From: a virus
Strand: one strand, 5' to 3'
IMG/VR virus record: IMGVR_UViG_3300042562_001126
Span: 1-21,121 of that record
DNA: 21,121 bases
This document shows, one piece after another, positions 20,628-21,121 of this stretch (positions within the stretch are counted from its first letter, which is position 1; the number at the start of each line of letters is the position of its first letter). The position numbers and the translations under genes were made by a program. Under the pieces are notes generated by a model. The model did not search any database, was not told the origin of the DNA, and saw only the letters and a list, made by a program, of their open reading frames with translations.

Positions 20628-21121
20628 ATGCCAAGCATTCCGCTATTCTCCGCACCATCAGTCTCTTTGAGTCCACCGACTTCGCTGAGTGTGATTGCAA
20701 AAAGCGGAGCATCCATAGCCGTCCCAACTCTGAGTGCTCCTTCAATATCTATCGGAGCCGGTTCTTCCCTGTCGTCAATCGCTGCGGTTTCTCGAATTTC
20801 TTCGACGATAGGCGGCGCACCCACGACACTTGCGGGCGCTGCCGCAACTTTTGGTGCTCCCACGACACTTGCTGGTGCGGCTGCAACTTTTGGCGTTCCA
20901 ACAACGATTGGTGGTATATCATCAGCGTTTGGAGGACCAACTTCTCTGTCCGGTGTAATCGGGTCTACTGGACTGGCTGTTTCTCTTCCGAATTTTGCCG
21001 CATCGTTGCCCGCACTTCCAAGTTTAAAAATGCCAGACATGCCAAGTTTCCCCGGACTAGATAAGGCCGGTATTCTCCTCGGCGCTGGCCCAAAATTTAT
21101 TGCCGAGAAAATTACAAAATA
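20628..21121 (+). CDS. Start of a repeat-rich probable tail-tip protein (3' truncated by window)
   Basis: The ATG at 20628 ('taacatATG', 3 bases after the previous stop) opens a frame that reaches the window edge without a complete stop codon. The last two bases are 'ta', so the gene may end there or continue. The visible 164 residues are rich in Ala, Ser, Thr, Gly and Pro, with short repeats of a P-T-T/S-L/I-x-G unit, then 'SLKMPDMPSFPGLDKAGILL'. I do not recognise a family. The position directly after the spike gene suggests a baseplate or spike-associated protein. Confidence 0.65.
   Translation, partial: MPSIPLFSAPSVSLSPPTSLSVIAKSGASIAVPTLSAPSISIGAGSSLSSIAAVSRISSTIGGAPTTLAGAAATFGAPTTLAGAAATFGVPTTIGGISSAFGGPTSLSGVIGSTGLAVSLPNFAASLPALPSLKMPDMPSFPGLDKAGILLGAGPKFIAEKITK
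20817..20972 (+). repeat. Four 39-bp tandem units encoding 13-residue repeats
   Basis: Units at 20817-20855, 20856-20894, 20895-20933 and 20934-20972 encode APTTLAGAAATFG twice, then VPTTIGGISSAFG and GPTSLSGVIGSTG. The first two units are identical in protein but differ at several third positions. This means the duplication is older than the repeats in the membrane-protein gene at 16446, or has been kept by selection for the protein sequence. Confidence 0.8.

Overview
The window looks like part of the genome of a large T4-like tailed phage (myovirus), of the kind known from marine cyanophages and pelagiphages. The evidence is the gene content: a PhoH-like ATPase, an HD-domain hydrolase, a peptide deformylase, a T4 gp55-like late sigma factor, a gp5-like baseplate spike protein, LamG/InlB-repeat tail adhesins, and many short, tightly packed genes on one strand. 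Only one gene lies on the minus strand. I saw no tRNA, rRNA, insertion sequence, integrase or CRISPR. Most starts have no recognisable Shine-Dalgarno sequence and are preceded by A/T-rich DNA, often 'acatATG' or 'ttATG'. This points to a host, or a phage expression mode, that does not rely on Shine-Dalgarno pairing. The host cannot be named from the sequence.

Layout. (1) 1-344: end of a secreted or tail-type protein with an InlB-like beta repeat. (2) 393-1290: a self-contained unit of four small, mostly basic genes with a TTGACA promoter and a strong intrinsic terminator. (3) 1326-3467: small zinc-ribbon proteins, one of them on the minus strand, an HExxH metallopeptidase-like protein, an unknown protein and PhoH. 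(4) 3550-5898: two tail-fibre/adhesin genes, one LamG-like and one with a Thr-Pro-rich mucin-like stalk plus InlB-like domains. (5) 5963-14698: an 8.7-kb operon of eight overlapping or near-abutting genes, nearly all for glycan synthesis: a GT60-type polypeptide GlcNAc-transferase, a GT-B enzyme, a GT-A enzyme, GT11-like and GT10-like fucosyltransferases, an unassigned glycosyltransferase-like protein, a SAM methyltransferase, and a 798-residue TylF-methyltransferase/HtrL-YibB/GT2 fusion. (6) 14710-17864: HD hydrolase, a structured non-coding segment ending in a terminator, a four-helix membrane protein with a proline-rich tail, peptide deformylase and two small genes. (7) 17868-21121: late sigma factor with AT-hooks, an unknown small protein, the gp5-like baseplate protein, and the start of a repeat-rich, probably tail-tip, protein.

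How the parts may work together (inference). The glycan operon directly follows the Thr-Pro-rich tail protein. Its first enzyme belongs to a family whose characterised member modifies protein hydroxyproline with GlcNAc, and the same operon contains fucosyltransferase-like enzymes. I therefore propose a phage-encoded pathway that decorates its own tail stalk with a fucosylated, possibly methylated O-glycan. The alternatives are modification of host surface glycan or of the capsid. The second notable item is the 130-nt region at 15442-15569. It folds on paper into three hairpins plus a terminator, the first two loops are perfectly complementary over 7 nt (a kissing loop), and one arm has an alternative pairing with the terminator. 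It could be a free small RNA or an attenuator/riboswitch-like leader for the membrane-protein gene.
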